In this document: one piece after another, positions 34,101 to 46,270 of the stretch
Layout of the letters: each line of letters starts with the position of its first letter
How positions within the stretch are numbered: position 1 is the first letter of the stretch
Made by a program: the position numbers and the translations under genes
Notes under the pieces: model-generated
What the model was told of the DNA's origin: nothing
Seen by the model: only the letters and a program-made list of their open reading frames with translations
The model's database searches: none
Assembly: GCF_018687715.1 (NCBI RefSeq)
Contig: NC_056755.1
Span: 11,157,501 to 11,221,500 of the forward strand
DNA from: Carya illinoinensis
Lineage: Eukaryota; Streptophyta; Magnoliopsida; Fagales; Juglandaceae
Length of the DNA stretch: 64,000 bases
Reading direction: 5' to 3'

Positions 34101-34348
34101 CTTAAAACAATACAGTTGGCAAGTCCTATACATGCACAAGCTTTTTTTTATTTTTTATTTTATTTAATTATGTTTTAAAAGGAAGGTATTCTTGTCAAAT
34201 GATTTACTTTTATAAATAATTTACTTTTATAAGTAATTTTACTAAAATACTATTTATTTAAACTATAACTATATAAAAACTTATAAAAAAAGGTTGTGTC
34301 TATCATTTTCATTGCCATATTAACGTACCTATTAACATGCATGAAAAT

Positions 34349-35008
34349 TAGGGGTGTCAAATCGTGTTAACGGGTCGTGTTCGTGTCGTGTCAAATCGTA
34401 TTAACGGGTCATATAGGTCAACCCTAACCCGACCCGTTAAGCTTATCGTGTCAAAATCTCAAACCCTAACACGACCCATTAACATAACGGGTCGTGTCGT
34501 GTCAATCCGTTTTGACCCATTAATAAATATTACGAAATATTTTTTTTTATAAGTAAACAAATAAATTAAGAAAATATTACGAAATATGTTAATACGACAC
34601 AATATAACTCATTTTAAACTATTTATGTAAATGGATTGAATAGATCCGAAATTAACCTTTTTAACCTGATTAAATTTAGCATAATTTTATATAAATGTTA
34701 AAATTACAATATCTATAAAAATTATAAAACTAATTATAAGTCCAAAACTACAATCCAAATAATAAAAATATCGAAATTGAAATTCTAATAATTTTATTTT
34801 TAGATATAAGAGTATAATTGTAACTTTAACTTTCTTAACGTGTCATAACGGGTCAAAACGGGTTAACCCGTTATCAACCCGTTAAGCAATCGTGTCTTAA
34901 CGGGTCAACCCGTTTTGACCCGAATCCATTAAGGCTAAACCCTAACTCGTTATTATCGTGTCGTGTTCGTGTTGGGTTAACGGGTCGTGTGACATATTGC
35001 CACCCCTA
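34349..35008. mobile_element. Non-autonomous hAT-like element, 660 bp, perfect 8-bp TSD
   Basis: The ends are TAGGGGTG and CACCCCTA, a perfect inverted pair, flanked on both sides by ATGAAAAT (34341-34348 and 35009-35016). Both subterminal regions are packed with short GGGTCGTGT / ACCCGTTAA-type motifs in both orientations, around an AT-rich centre. Such dense subterminal repeats are the usual transposase-binding layout of hAT elements. It has no coding capacity and lies about 340 bp upstream of the SDR start codon. Confidence 0.88.
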
Positions 35009-35345
35009 ATGAAAATGACCTCCAATTATGATTTCATAACGATTTGAAAAGTTTAAGCATATTCTTAAATGTTAAAGAGTAATATTTATGAGGTTAAAAA
35101 ATATTTTGGAAATAAAAAATTAGAGAGAATCACAGAACTTAAAAAAAAAAAAAAATGCAGACTACTGATATTTTGTGAGGAATATTTCTAGAAATGAAAC
35201 CAAAGACGGGCTTTAGCTTGACTCTTTATCCATTCCATACCGGGTAGAATTGCAGGAAATCAGGGTTGTAGATATTTCTCTCACTAGTGTCCACAAAGAC
35301 CTCACCTTTGCGGCCGGAATTCAGAATCCAGCTTTTCAAGTGTCA

Positions 35346-37569
35346 ATGGATCCTCACAGCAAAGAAGTGGTACTAATCACGGGGTGTTCGGCTGGGGGCA
35401 TAGGCCATGCGCTGGCCCGAGCGTTCGCTGCTAATAACTGCCACGTCGTGGCCACGAGCAGGTCCCGGAGTTCCATGTCGGACCTGGAGAATGACCCCAG
35501 GTTCTTCCTGCAAGAACTGGATGTTCTGTCGGAAGACAGTGTGCGACACGCGCTGTCCAATGTAATGGAGAAGTATGGTCAGATAGATGTGCTGGTAAAT
35601 AATGCTGGGGTGCAATGTGTAGCCCCTCTTGCTGAGATCCCTCTCTCTGCTCTCCAACACACTTTTAATACCAATGTTTATGGTATGTTACACTATTCTT
35701 CATCGCTACTTGTTGTTTTAATTCCTCTCATGTTGCTGTTATTATTGTTCTTCTGCACACACTACTTGGTGACCTGTTCTGGTTTCGTGTGGGATTGACT
35801 AAAAATTCCTATGAACCAAGTGAAAACATAAAAATCTCTTGATCCCTTGATTGGAATCTGTATAGATAGTGGGAAACACATGATTTGAGGTCAAGTTGCT
35901 CATACTTTTGTCGGTAGTGGTTTCGTTTAGAAATTCTGTTGAAATGGAGCTTCAGTTGTTTGTATACGGGAATGGTTTTTTCAGAAAGCATATCACTTGT
36001 GTATATGCTAAACGGGCAGACTTATGCTTTTCTACAAACGATTCTGTAGTTCTTCAAATGAAGGACTTCATTCTTAGTTGTTATCACTTTCTGAAATGAC
36101 TCAATGTATCATCGTCAAAGAGTATTAGTGCACTTTTTCCAAATAATTTCTTATGGGTATGGAGCCTAAGTTTTCCAGGTTTTACACGTGGCAACATGTG
36201 TTGCTGCATCTGATTAAGAAACCTTTTAACAATTATATGTCTATGGAAATGCTTCAAGATTTTTCATTGGTGAATGAAGTTTTCCATATCTAAATAATCC
36301 GTTTTTATACGACTCGCCTGAAATATATCTCCTGCTTCTCTGCTTACTTTAAAAACCTTGTTAAAACAATGTATAATAAGGTCCATTTCCTTTGTTTGTA
36401 ATGTCATAATCTTGAATAGGTCCCATACGGTTGGTTCAAGCTGTTGTCCCTCATATGGCATCCAGGAGAAAGGGAAAGATCGTTAATATTGGAAGCGTAA
36501 CTGTTATGGCTCCTGGACCATGGGCTGGTGCTTATTCTGCATCCAAAGCTGCTCTGCATGCATTGACCGATACATTGAGGTCTGCATATTACCTGGATCA
36601 ATCTTTATATTAAGCTAAGATTATTTATATCTGAATCGAAATTGCATGTAGAACAACCACCCAAAGTACATAAATTCAAACAAAATTATGGTGTGCAGAG
36701 AGGAAATTTGAACACAATTCAATGCACAGAACCCATTAGAGATTCACACCATGAGCCAAATTAATAAACTTTGGAGTCTCACCACATACAGAGGACTCAC
36801 ACACCACACATAAAACGCAATAGCTTTAAGAAAGTCAGGTCTATCATTTATTTGTAAAATCACTAATTTTAAGAAAAAGATTAGAATAAGTCAAAATAAT
36901 GAAGCAATAGTAAATGACAGCACGGTAAAAACCACTTATTATCTACATAAAGCAGTTTAAGAAAACATTCCATGGCATGAATATGATGAATGACTATATT
37001 TTAAGTTGAACTTGTGCCTACGATTTCATTTTAGGACGATCATATTTCTAATCCATGAGATAGCCTACTCCTAGACCATGGCTCTCAGGGCTTCCACCTT
37101 CGTTAGGTAAGTCCAATAGGTAAATGAAATCTGCCATTGAAGTAAAAGTTTGGTGAATCCTCTGTTGTCTTATAATTTCTTAATGCTTGTATTGTCAACT
37201 AATATACGACTTGTACTCCATGTTACATGCAGATTGGAACTCAGACCTTTTGGAATCGATGTCATCAATGTTGTCCCGGGAGCTATCAGGACTAACATAG
37301 CAATATCTGCCATGGCTAACTACAACTGGATGCCCGAGTGGAATTTATACAAACCTTTTGAAGCAGCCATCCGAGAGAGAGCCCATCTTTCACAAGGATT
37401 TAAGTCGACCCCTTCAGATGTGTTTGCAAAGAAGACGGTGGCTGTTGTGCTGAAGAAAAACCCACCGGCCTGGTTCTCCTCTGGCCAGTACTCCACCATC
37501 ATGGCAATCATGAATCATCTGCCACTATTTATTCGAGATTTTGTTATTAGGATAGCAATGAAATGTTGA
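35346..37569 (+). CDS. Short-chain dehydrogenase/reductase, AYR1-like (1-acyl-DHAP reductase family), 277 aa
   Basis: Three exons: 35346-35682, 36420-36579 and 37233-37569 (donors GTATGT and GTCTGC, acceptors TAG and CAG). They join in frame (337+160+337 nt) with phases that rebuild NVYG/PIRLVQ and DTLR/LELRPF. The fold is a classical [12 protein letters not shown] is the nucleotide-binding turn (about residues 12-20) and VNNAG follows at about 86. NIGSVT carries the catalytic Ser and YSASKAAL the catalytic Tyr and Lys. The sequence type matches plant proteins annotated as NADPH-dependent 1-acyldihydroxyacetone phosphate reductases, which feed ether/phospholipid synthesis at ER or lipid droplets. 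Substrate is inferred from family only. The hAT element at 34349-35008 sits in its promoter. Confidence 0.9.
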
Positions 37570-38617
37570 GTTGTACCTTGTGGTTGCTTTCCTGTATTGA
37601 TTTGGTTTCAAGCGCCTGTCAACACCCGCATGCTGAAAATGGGCGCACACCCATGACTGCTCAACGCCGACATAGTCAGCTTCACACACTTCAGAACTGA
37701 AAGATCCTCCTCAGAAAACTGCATGACAAAGAAGGAAGATGAGAATGTTTGTAAACCATATCTTTAGGTTTGTGTTAAATAGATTAGTGAAAGCTTGAAA
37801 AAAAGTTATTAAAAAAAAAAAAGGGCCGGCATCTTGATTCTTGACACTGGCCGACATGGTTGATGTATAATCAATCAGAGATTATGACTATGTTGAGTTC
37901 TGAGTGTGGACAGAGACGTCTAAAGTCTTCTCAATGCCAAAAGCAATATTGAGACGGTGTCAAATGTCAGTATTCCAATTGTGAGTTTACCCTCTGAAGT
38001 TACGCGCTCCACATACATACAATTCGAAGATTGAACTATCCAGAACAATAAATAAAGGACTTATCAAGAACAAGATAAGTACTTGATCGTATTTGAAGGC
38101 TTAAAAGTGTCTTTTTCGGCAGCATCGATTTCCATTTTATTTTATTTTATGTATTCGATAGTACTCAAGAACAAGATAAGTATTTGAGACATATGGTTCA
38201 TATTGCAAAATCAAGAAAATTTAATAATCGCAGTTTAGATGAGTGAATGTGGACAGCCCCGTCAACACGAAGATCCTCAAAACTCCGGGCAGGCATCCGA
38301 AGAGTCTAGAAATTCTAGTTCACCAAGTCGAAGCTCTGATTCAACAGGTATACAAGATGCTCTACAAGGTAAAATAGTCCGCTCAAAGACAGCTCTAAGT
38401 TTCAAAAATTTTAACACTAGAAAGAACCCAGCCCCAAACCAATGCACTCCTCGCAAAAACTCAAACCCATCTACGAATTGGATCCTTCTGCTTGGCCGGG
38501 ACAATTCCTTGATACAACTTTCACCAGCGGACCTGCAAAGATGCAATGACGTAATTCTCTCTTACCAACCCAAACCCATTGAGCAGCTTGGGGTAAGTAT
38601 ATAGCATGATCCCTCCC
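37570..38617. other. Convergent 3' region of SDR and ACINUS-like genes
   Basis: This holds the 3' UTRs of two tail-to-tail genes. A plus frame of 121 codons at 38239-38604 (Ser/Asn-rich) has no known domain and lies antisense to the probable ACINUS 3' UTR, so it is not called. Confidence 0.45.
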
Positions 38618-39829
38618 CTACTGCTTGGTGCTTTTGCCCTGTGATGCAAGTTTTTCTGGAACTTGTTCTTCTGACAATGGTAAATAGTAAATCCGAGGCA
38701 TTGCTTTGGTTTTTCGAAAGAGATCATCTAAAGTGACCATAGGAGGGTCAAGTTTCTTCGGAAGCAGAGGTGGTGGTGGAAGATGAACCCACTCTCTTGA
38801 CTGCATTGGGTTAGACAAAGGTGGCGGTGGTGGGAGAGGAGGTGGGGGTGGAAGCTGTTGCCTGTGTTGATGAGAGGGCTGGGGCTGTGGGGTTGCAGTG
38901 GCTAGAGGAATAGTTGGACCAGCACTGGCAGGTGCAGCCAAAGTTCGAGGAGCCTCCACCCGCATTTTCACTTCCTGAGGGTCAACAAACTCGGCCAATA
39001 AGAGGCTCCGACCTTTTGGAGTCCACTGTAAGTTATACACGGCATTCCTCGTCTCTATGGCTTCTTCTACCGATGAGTACTGCATCACAAAAGTTACCAG
39101 AATAAAGGTATTAGAAAAATTGGAATGCATGGATGCATAAACCACAACAAACTTGATGGACCAGAAGGTGGTCTCCTTTTGAAGGGAGTTTTCACATTCA
39201 CACGACGTAGAGATCCCATGACACTAAAAGGACTGGCCATTGTATCCTAGCATACCCCTCCCCATTTAGAAGACAATCAAGGGAGCGTTCTCAAGGTGGG
39301 GAAAGACCACCCCATGTTCGTGCCTGCTCCTACCCTATGATATGTGTGCGCGCTCTTGTGAACAAACACCTGCTAAATTATAAGGAGCAGAAAGGAAGCA
39401 GAGCAATCTTACAGTGACATAGCAGTGCGTCTTGATGTGATCCATCCAGAAACTAGCAACACTTCCAGTTTTGTCCAGAAGATCTTGCACTGCTTTCAAA
39501 GTAAAGGGCCGCAGAAATCGATCAATTCTAAGAGAATTAGTTGGAGCTTTTTAAGATGGTGGAACTGCCCACATATAGAAGGAAGAACATTTTAATATAA
39601 ATCAACTACTGCTGGAAATTTTAATATTCATTCAGAAAACATCAATAACTCACCAACACGTTCCTTGGGTGTATTATCACTATTTGTGGAGTCTAACCTA
39701 GAGAAACTACGTTTCAAACTAGTAGGCCGGAAAGTGTCCTTGGGAGTAGTCTGGAAAGTGTCCTTGGGTGTAGTGGTGGGTGTAGAATTAGTACTATGAG
39801 GCTATGGAACTTTGAGGCCATCAGAGTTC

Positions 39830-40272
39830 TGTTGTGCCTCCGGCCTGTCCAAAAATTACACAAGACGATAGAGAAATAATATTTAAGTGGTTCGGCAACT
39901 TGCCTATGTCCACTGAAGCGGAAATTCAATATTTTCAATATGTTTGTACAAAATAACAAACACTCATGAACAATCTCTCTATCTCTCAAATGGCACTCCG
40001 TTCTGGGTTTCCCCAGAATCCAAATTTCGCCCTCAGCCCTCTGCCCGATCTCTCACCTCAGTGAGGATGATTTTCATCTTTAGAATTCATCTCCTTTTAT
40101 AGGAGAACCATGGGGGACGAGACACATGCAATTTTCAAGTCTTCTTTCGGTGTAGCTTGATTAAGAGCTCTCTTGGTCAATATTTGCTGCAGAATTACGG
40201 TGGAGTGGGTGGCTGGCTGGGTAGGTAGCTGCACATGCAAATTCCATTTCACACTTGGGGGGTTTTCCAACA
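39830..40272 (-). repeat. 3' LTR of the non-autonomous element, 443 bp
   Basis: It starts TGTTGTGCCTCC and ends TTTTCCAACA on the plus strand. A polypurine tract (minus strand GGGTGGAGGGGGTGAT) lies directly inside at 40273-40290. Confidence 0.9.
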
Positions 40273-41914
40273 ATCACCCCCTCCACCCAAGTGTGCCATA
40301 CTAGGATGCTACAAACGGTTGCATCCTTCAAATGATTGCACTCCTTCGTTGGAATGCTTGTCAGCCGTGAGAGATCCGCTATCAAATGCATCTGCAGGTA
40401 CGTCTTCAAATGGATGTCCTAATGCCTCTCCAAATGCATTAGCATCGTCTACACCCACGGAGCTTGCAAGAGATTTTCTTCAGAGGAGTTACAAGTGCTC
40501 AACTGCACCATCTCAACTCTCTAGGATTCTTCTTTTGCTCGAGTCCATGAGTCCGCACTCATGTACACTTTGAGCAAACTGAGTTTTTCTCGAGCCACAA
40601 CCGCGCGAACAATCTACCTGGTGCCTTTATAGCTTTCAAACCAGGCTCCATAATCCTACAATCACACCAATCTCCAATTTGGAGACTGGTTCTCAACATG
40701 CAGAGCTCTATCTCCAGCATGATCCCCTATCATCTATACAATTTTATAGCTCATGTCTTCAAGTTAGAAGACTAACTAAAGTGATGCATAACTTTAGTTC
40801 ATCACATACAATGCCCTTAATCAACACATCTGTATAGGACAACACATATCCCACTGCACTGGGAATCAATGGTCTCGCACGAACCTTGACACATATCAGA
40901 GAACCTGTTGCTGAGGTCTCCATCTCTGACTTGGGCGACTGACTCCCCATCCTGCTGCTAACATATTCTGTCTTCAGTCAATGTGCCCATCTTGTGTGCA
41001 GTCTCTGCTAACTTTGACTTGCATAATCTCCATTCTTGCAAGATTTTCTTCATACCGTAGTTCACTACCTTCATTCAGCAGGATATAGTTTAAAGTAGTA
41101 ACCACCATGGAGGTCTGATCGTCTTGGCAGTTATGTGATCACCAACTTTAGGTGTAGACATCCCTGGAACATCTGACGTTTTGTTCCCATCTCTCACACC
41201 TTTACTTCATGTCGTGGTCTAGGGAGATTTCTTCAAATTTAGATGAGGAAAAGTAAAACTGACTTCTTTTTACTTGCTCATCTAATTCACACAACCATTA
41301 CCACGAGCCAAGACCAATAAATCATTCGTGACCTTCCACACATTTTTTATAAAACACACCTGAATGACTGTTGTCTTCAAGCTGTCTTTAACAGCATTGT
41401 GCACTGCAAGAAATACAACGTCTTGTATTTCTTCAGTCACCATATTCATAACATCATTCTCAGTTTTCTCCTGATTTTAGCAGTTTCTTGTAGTCTGTCT
41501 TGCCACAAACTCGAGATCTTGCCAGAATTTCTTCTGCACACCTCCTCATCTAGGATAAGATCTCTTCAACTTCGTCTTCTTTGTAGAATTACTCATAGCC
41601 ATTCTCATGACCTCCCAACTTTTTGACCGCAATGCCAAATACTATTGGGCAACAATAATACCTTCTACCTTTTCTGAAGTTGAACAATTTCTTCATCAGC
41701 ACTTTGTTATTTGCAACTGGCTTTTCAAGGAAAGCCACAATGAGATCCGATGCGGTTCTCTTCTTAATAACAATATGCTCCATGAATTGTATGACTGCCA
41801 AAACCTGCTGATATAACAAGTTAATCAGCATCGTCCAATGATCTGAAATTTGCTCCATCAAATTTCACGATCCCAACTGGCTTAAATCAAGCCCAAAGGA
41901 ACTGAGTCTATCTC

Positions 41915-42040
41915 GACTCCAACTGGCTACGATCAAGCCCACAGCAAATGAGTCCGTCACGACTCCAACTGGCTACGATCAAGCCTACAGCAAATGAGTC
42001 CGTCATGACTCCAACTGGCTACGATCAAACCCAAAATCGA
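41915..42040. repeat. 46-bp tandem repeat, three copies
   Basis: GACTCCAACTGGCTACGATC recurs at 41915, 41961 and 42007, an exact 46-bp spacing. A related, weaker unit precedes it near 41875. The unit shares its CAACTGGC core with the 153-bp array that follows, so one array may derive from the other. Confidence 0.9.
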
Positions 42041-42778
42041 TCTGAAGTATGAACGGTCCAGATCATTAGTACCGATGGCGAATCTCAACATTCCCACCGT
42101 ACGGATAAGTTCCGAATGATCCAAATAGTTTTTCAATACTATTTGATCATCGTAATTGAACTCCAATTGGCGTAGATCTAGCCCAGAATGATCTGCAACA
42201 CATTGACATTTCAGATCGACAGTACTGATAGCGAATCTCAACATTCCCATCGTACGGATGAGTCTGGAATGATCCAAATAGTTTGACATCACCATTTGAT
42301 CATCGCAATTAGACTCCAACTGGCGTAGATCTAGCCCAAAATGATCTGCAACACATCGAAAGTTCAGATCGACAGTACCGATGGCGAATCTCAACATTTC
42401 CACCATACGGATGAGTCCAGAATGATCCAAATAGTTTGTCAGCTCTATTTGATCATCGCGATGGAACTCCAACTGGCGTGGATCTAGCCCAAAATGATCT
42501 GCAACACGTGGACAGTTCAGAACGAATGTACCGATGGCGAATCCCAACATTCCCACCGTACGGATGAGTCCGGAATGATCCAAATAGTTTGTTAGCACTA
42601 TTTGATCATCGCAATGGAACTCCAACTGGTGTAGATCTAGCCTAAAATGATCTGCAACACGTGGACGGTTCAGATCGAATGTACTGATGGCGAATCTCAA
42701 CATTCCTACCGTACGGATGAGTCCAGAATTATCCAAATAGTTTGTCACCACTATTTGATCATCGCGACGGAACTCCAT
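41957..42778 (-). CDS. 273-codon ORF of 51-residue repeats, function unknown
   Basis: The frame (MEFRRDDQIVVTNYLDNSGL at its start) consists of about five repeats of 51 residues with the shared core NYLDHSGLIRTVGMLRFAIG and a VADHFGLDLRQLEF connector. The period of the DNA (153 bp) is divisible by three, so the frame survives unit by unit. Just upstream the next unit is cut by a TAG formed by substitution in the DLRQLE segment, and a one-base loss near 43005 breaks another. Each unit alternates hydrophobic and charged residues. I recognise no fold. It could be a chance open frame in a repeat array rather than a protein gene. Confidence 0.35.
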   Translation of the reverse strand: MEFRRDDQIVVTNYLDNSGLIRTVGMLRFAISTFDLNRPRVADHFRLDLHQLEFHCDDQIVLTNYLDHSGLIRTVGMLGFAIGTFVLNCPRVADHFGLDPRQLEFHRDDQIELTNYLDHSGLIRMVEMLRFAIGTVDLNFRCVADHFGLDLRQLESNCDDQMVMSNYLDHSRLIRTMGMLRFAISTVDLKCQCVADHSGLDLRQLEFNYDDQIVLKNYLDHSELIRTVGMLRFAIGTNDLDRSYFRSILGLIVASWSHDGLICCRLDRSQLES

Positions 42779-43120
42779 CTAGCATAGATCTAGCCCAAAA
42801 TGATCTGCAACACGTGGACGGTTCAGATCGAATGTACCGATGGAGAATCTCAACATTCCCACCGTACGGATGAGTCCGGAATGATCCAAATAGCTTTTCA
42901 ACACGATTTGATCATCGCAATGGAACTCCAACTGGCGTAGATCTAGCCCAAAATGATCTGCAACACGTGGACGGTTCAGATCGAATGTACTGATGGCGAT
43001 CTCAACATTTCCACCATACGGATGAGTTCGGAATGATCCAAATAGTTAGAAACCACTATTTGATCGCTGAAATCGGACTCCGAATGGCTTAAATCTAGCC
43101 CAACAAAGATCTGAAAAACG
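42040..43120. repeat. 153-bp tandem repeat array, about seven units
   Basis: The landmark GATCTA recurs at 42175, 42328, 42481, 42634, 42787 and 42940 (153 bp each time), with a last diverged unit near 43092. Units differ by scattered substitutions. The array fills the central third of the non-autonomous LTR element. Confidence 0.95.
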
Positions 43121-43167
43121 GACGGTCCAGATCATCTGGCGCGTAAGTTGCACGCGCGGCAGCAGGG

Positions 43168-43330
43168 CGCCTGGGGCACGTGTCACACACGCGCCGGTGC
43201 CCTCTAGGGCACCTGGGGGTGCGTGGGCGCGTGTCCCACATGCGTCTTCTTCCTCCAGTGCGCGTGGGGGCGCGTGAGAGCGTGTCCATCACTCGTCTTC
43301 TTCCCCCGACGCGCATGAGGCGCTTGACTT
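43168..43330. repeat. GC-rich tandem repeat in the leader of the non-autonomous element
   Basis: Units of about 52 bp begin GCGCCTGGGG, GCACCTGGGGGTGCGTG, GCGCGTGGGGGCGCGTG and GCGCATGAGG. This is the most GC-rich stretch of the window, and it lies between the PBS and the 153-bp array. The overlapping frames on both strands here are by-products. Confidence 0.75.
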
Positions 43331-43472
43331 ACAGCAGATGCACGTGTGGGCTCTTCCGACCTACGTTTTCGATTCCGTTTGAGGCAACGGATTCGTTTCG
43401 ACACGAGGAATACCCTGGAATTGTCAAAAATTGATTTCGACCAACTTGAATTTTCGGACAGCTCGAACCAGA

Positions 43473-43484
43473 GCTCTGATACTT
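43473..43484 (-). other. Primer binding site of the non-autonomous element
   Basis: The minus strand reads AAGTATCAGAGC two bases after the LTR end. The expected initiator tRNA-Met complement is TGGTATCAGAGC, so two bases at the edge have changed. Confidence 0.75.
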
Positions 43485-43486
43485 AT

Positions 43487-43929
43487 TTTTGTGCCTCCGG
43501 CCTGTCCAAAAATCATACAAGACGATAGAGAAACAATATTTAAGTGGTTCGGCAACTTGCCTACGTCCATTGAAGCGGAAATTCAATATTTTCAATATGT
43601 TTGTACAAAATTACAAACACTCATGAACAATCTCTCTATCTCTCAAATGGCACTCCGTTCTGGATTTCCCCAGAATCCAAATTTCGCCCTCAGCCCTCTG
43701 CCCGATCTCTCACCTCAGTGAGGATGATTTTCATCTTCAGAATTCATCTCTTTTTATAGGAGAACCATGGGGGATAAGACACATGTAATTTTCAAGTCTT
43801 CTTTCGGTGCAGCTTGATCAAGAGCTCTCTTGGTCAATATTTGCTGCAGAATTATGGTAGAGTGGGTGGCTGGCTGGGTAGGTAGCTGCACATGCAAATT
43901 TCATTTCACACTTGGGGGGTTTTCCAACA
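43487..43929 (-). repeat. 5' LTR of the non-autonomous element, 443 bp
   Basis: Same length as the left LTR with scattered substitutions. Its inner terminus reads TTTTGTGCC where the left copy has TGTTGTGCC, so the terminal TG is mutated here. Confidence 0.9.
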
Positions 43930-46034
43930 AGTTCCACCTGCGTTGCCTCTTAGTTGGCTCATTATTTGCTACTTGATCTGTAAAGACAGCTAATAGTATA
44001 AAGAGGCACAAGATCATTTACTTCAAATGTTCAAAATCTGCAACTAGTTCGATATTCAGAACTGAACATTTTAATTCCTTTTAAATTATATATTGAATAA
44101 AACCAATGCCAACAAACCATGAAAATTACTATTTCCATCAAGTTATGGCATCTCATAATTATATGCCCAAAAAGGATTTTTATGGGTTTATCTACACAAG
44201 CTCTTTCTTGAGAATTATTAGAAAATGAAAAACTTACACACGAGTTCAAATGACGAAGAATACAGTATAGATACATTTCACAGAAAAGAAAATCATAGCA
44301 TGAAGTTTCAGATAGAAAATTGTATACCTAAAAAAATGAGAATTTAGACAGCAGACTAACAGTAACAGATATAAAAGTTAAGTATTGGGGATAATATTTT
44401 CTTTACCAGAATTACACTCTGGACTCGTTAACATTGGAAATGAAATTGAAAAACTGCAGAATGAACTTTTCTTCTACGGAAATGTTAAGAAGAAAGAAGG
44501 ATCACTATATTAATGCTAGTCATCCTAACCCAAATGCTGCCCTTGGCCAGATTATAGTGAGCACAGTTTCCAAATAATGAATAGAGCTTTGTATTCAATA
44601 GAAGAATACGTCACTCAAACTTCAAAACCTATGTCAAGCCTGCCATATCACATTAGATATATGGTGGGAAATAAATAATAAATTCACATCTGGAAGGCAC
44701 AGCAATAGCAGGGTGAAAACTAAACTCATTTCCCCGCACCTATCATCTTTTGAGGACATTTGTTCTATAAGCATCTTCTGAAGATGTTAAATACCTCCCA
44801 GTCAAAGTCGAGTTTACAGATCAGATACAAAAAGTGTACTCAAGTTTCTCTTTTCTCCTAATTGCTCAGTTTTTTTTTTTTTTATTGGCACCAGGTATTC
44901 GGAACAAAGTCCTGACTAATCCTAGTGTACCTCGGGTAATTCAAGGGGAAATTCTCCTTATCCAATGGCCCCAAAAAATTGTTTGCACAAAAGGGTTCAA
45001 CCCTTAAACAAGGAGGAAGTATATCACCAAGACCAAGGCTCTTACCACTTGAGCCAACTCCTCAGTGTTCTAATTACTCAAATTTTTGTCTCTCCCAATA
45101 ACAAATTGATTTTGTGATTCTCAAACTGCCAGCTTCTTCAACCATCAACCAAGTAATCCCCCGGGTAATAGAGTTCAGAATTTGTGACTGTGCCTTTTTT
45201 AGACATGAAATTACTCATATGCTACAAATAAGAGAGATCACAAATTTTTTTTAATTAAAAAAAAAAGGAAAAATAACTAAAAAATGAATCTCATAAACAA
45301 AAAGAAGAATATAAACACATCATCTTGGCAGCAAAACTATATAAGACTTCAAAAACCTTAACAAACCAAAAGAATACGTTAGAACATAAAACTTCAACAA
45401 AAATAAGAAAGACCCTTAGGATACAACTCTTACCATTAAGTTTTCTTTTCTCAGCAGATGTAGCTGGACAATTCTCATTCTCAACATAGACATCCTTTTT
45501 TACAGGAGATAAAGTATCCCCAAGAACAGCAACATGACTATCCTCCACAATAGCCAATCCACTTTTCTCGCTCTCCTTTTCTACTTTTTCAGAATTATAC
45601 TTCCAATCAATTGGCTTAATCTCCAGCACATCCTCTTCCATGGAACTATCATTAGAACTCAGGTCTAAATTCAACTTTTCATAATACCCTACGTCTATAT
45701 CAATTTTCTTACTTATGTCTGCATTTGTAGCATTGTTGTCATCCTTCCCTCCATTAGATGACTTGTTCTCATGTGGCTCTTCAACATCCATTGGATGTGA
45801 TTCACCACCAAATGGGACAACATTGCTGGAAGATGGTTCCACCATCTCAGGCTTAAAAATATCAAGTTCTAATTTGACAAGATCAGTAATTACATTATCC
45901 TTTAGTTCAATCTTTTCATTAACTGACACAGAATCAGTAGAAATAGAATCAAATTTTACTTCAGACCCTAAAATAGGGCTAACCTCAGATACCTGGTTGT
46001 CTGGAGTAGAACAATTGAGCATGACATCCCCGGA

Positions 46035-46270
46035 TGGAAGCTTTAAACCCTCATTCTCAAGCTGGAGCTTTGAATCCTCATTCGCAAGCTGGGGCATTGA
46101 ATCCTCATTCTCATGCTTGGGACTCGAATCTTCATTCTCCAGCCAGGGCTTCAAGTCCTCATTCTCCTACTGGGGCTTTAAGTCGTCATTCTCCAGCTGG
46201 GGCTTTAAGTCCTCATTGTCTAGCCGGGGCTTTGAATACTCATTATCCAGCTGCGGCTTTGAGTTTCTGC
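46035..46270 (-). repeat. 27-bp coding minisatellite in ACINUS exon 1
   Basis: Roughly nine imperfect 27-bp units encode variants of NEDLKPQLE on the minus strand. One unit carries the TAG at 46167-46169 where neighbours have a Leu codon. The plus-strand frames over this stretch are shadows of the repeat. Confidence 0.85.

Larger units (their letters stand above)
39830..43929 (-). mobile_element. Non-autonomous LTR retrotransposon inside ACINUS exon 2, 4.1 kb
   Basis: Two 443-bp LTRs (39830-40272 and 43487-43929) end TTTTCCAACA. The same AGTTC flanks both outer sides (39825-39829 and 43930-43934). A PBS-like AAGTATCAGAGC lies next to the right LTR and a polypurine run next to the left LTR, giving minus orientation. 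The 3.2-kb interior has no gag, integrase or RT. It carries instead a 46-bp array, a 153-bp array with an open frame, and a GC-rich array near the leader. It is a LARD/TRIM-like element that must be mobilised by an autonomous relative. The LTRs show a few substitutions, so it is older than the copia insertion. Confidence 0.92.

Noticed and set aside
38239..38604. 121-codon Ser/Asn-rich plus frame
   Set aside because: It lies antisense to the likely 3' UTR of the ACINUS-like gene, has no homologous motif and no intron or promoter signs.
41875..43120. CRISPR-like or satellite interpretation of the repeat arrays
   Set aside because: Units are contiguous without unique spacers, and they lie inside a eukaryotic LTR element with a target duplication.
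43095..43434. Arg/Pro-rich frames on both strands
   Set aside because: They are by-products of the GC-rich 52-bp array in the LTR element leader.
46155..46170. Assembly or splicing explanation that would skip the TAG in ACINUS exon 1
   Set aside because: The frame is continuous on both sides within the repeat and no GT/AG pair around the codon would remove only this unit, so an in-frame nonsense codon is the simpler reading. Sequence error remains possible.
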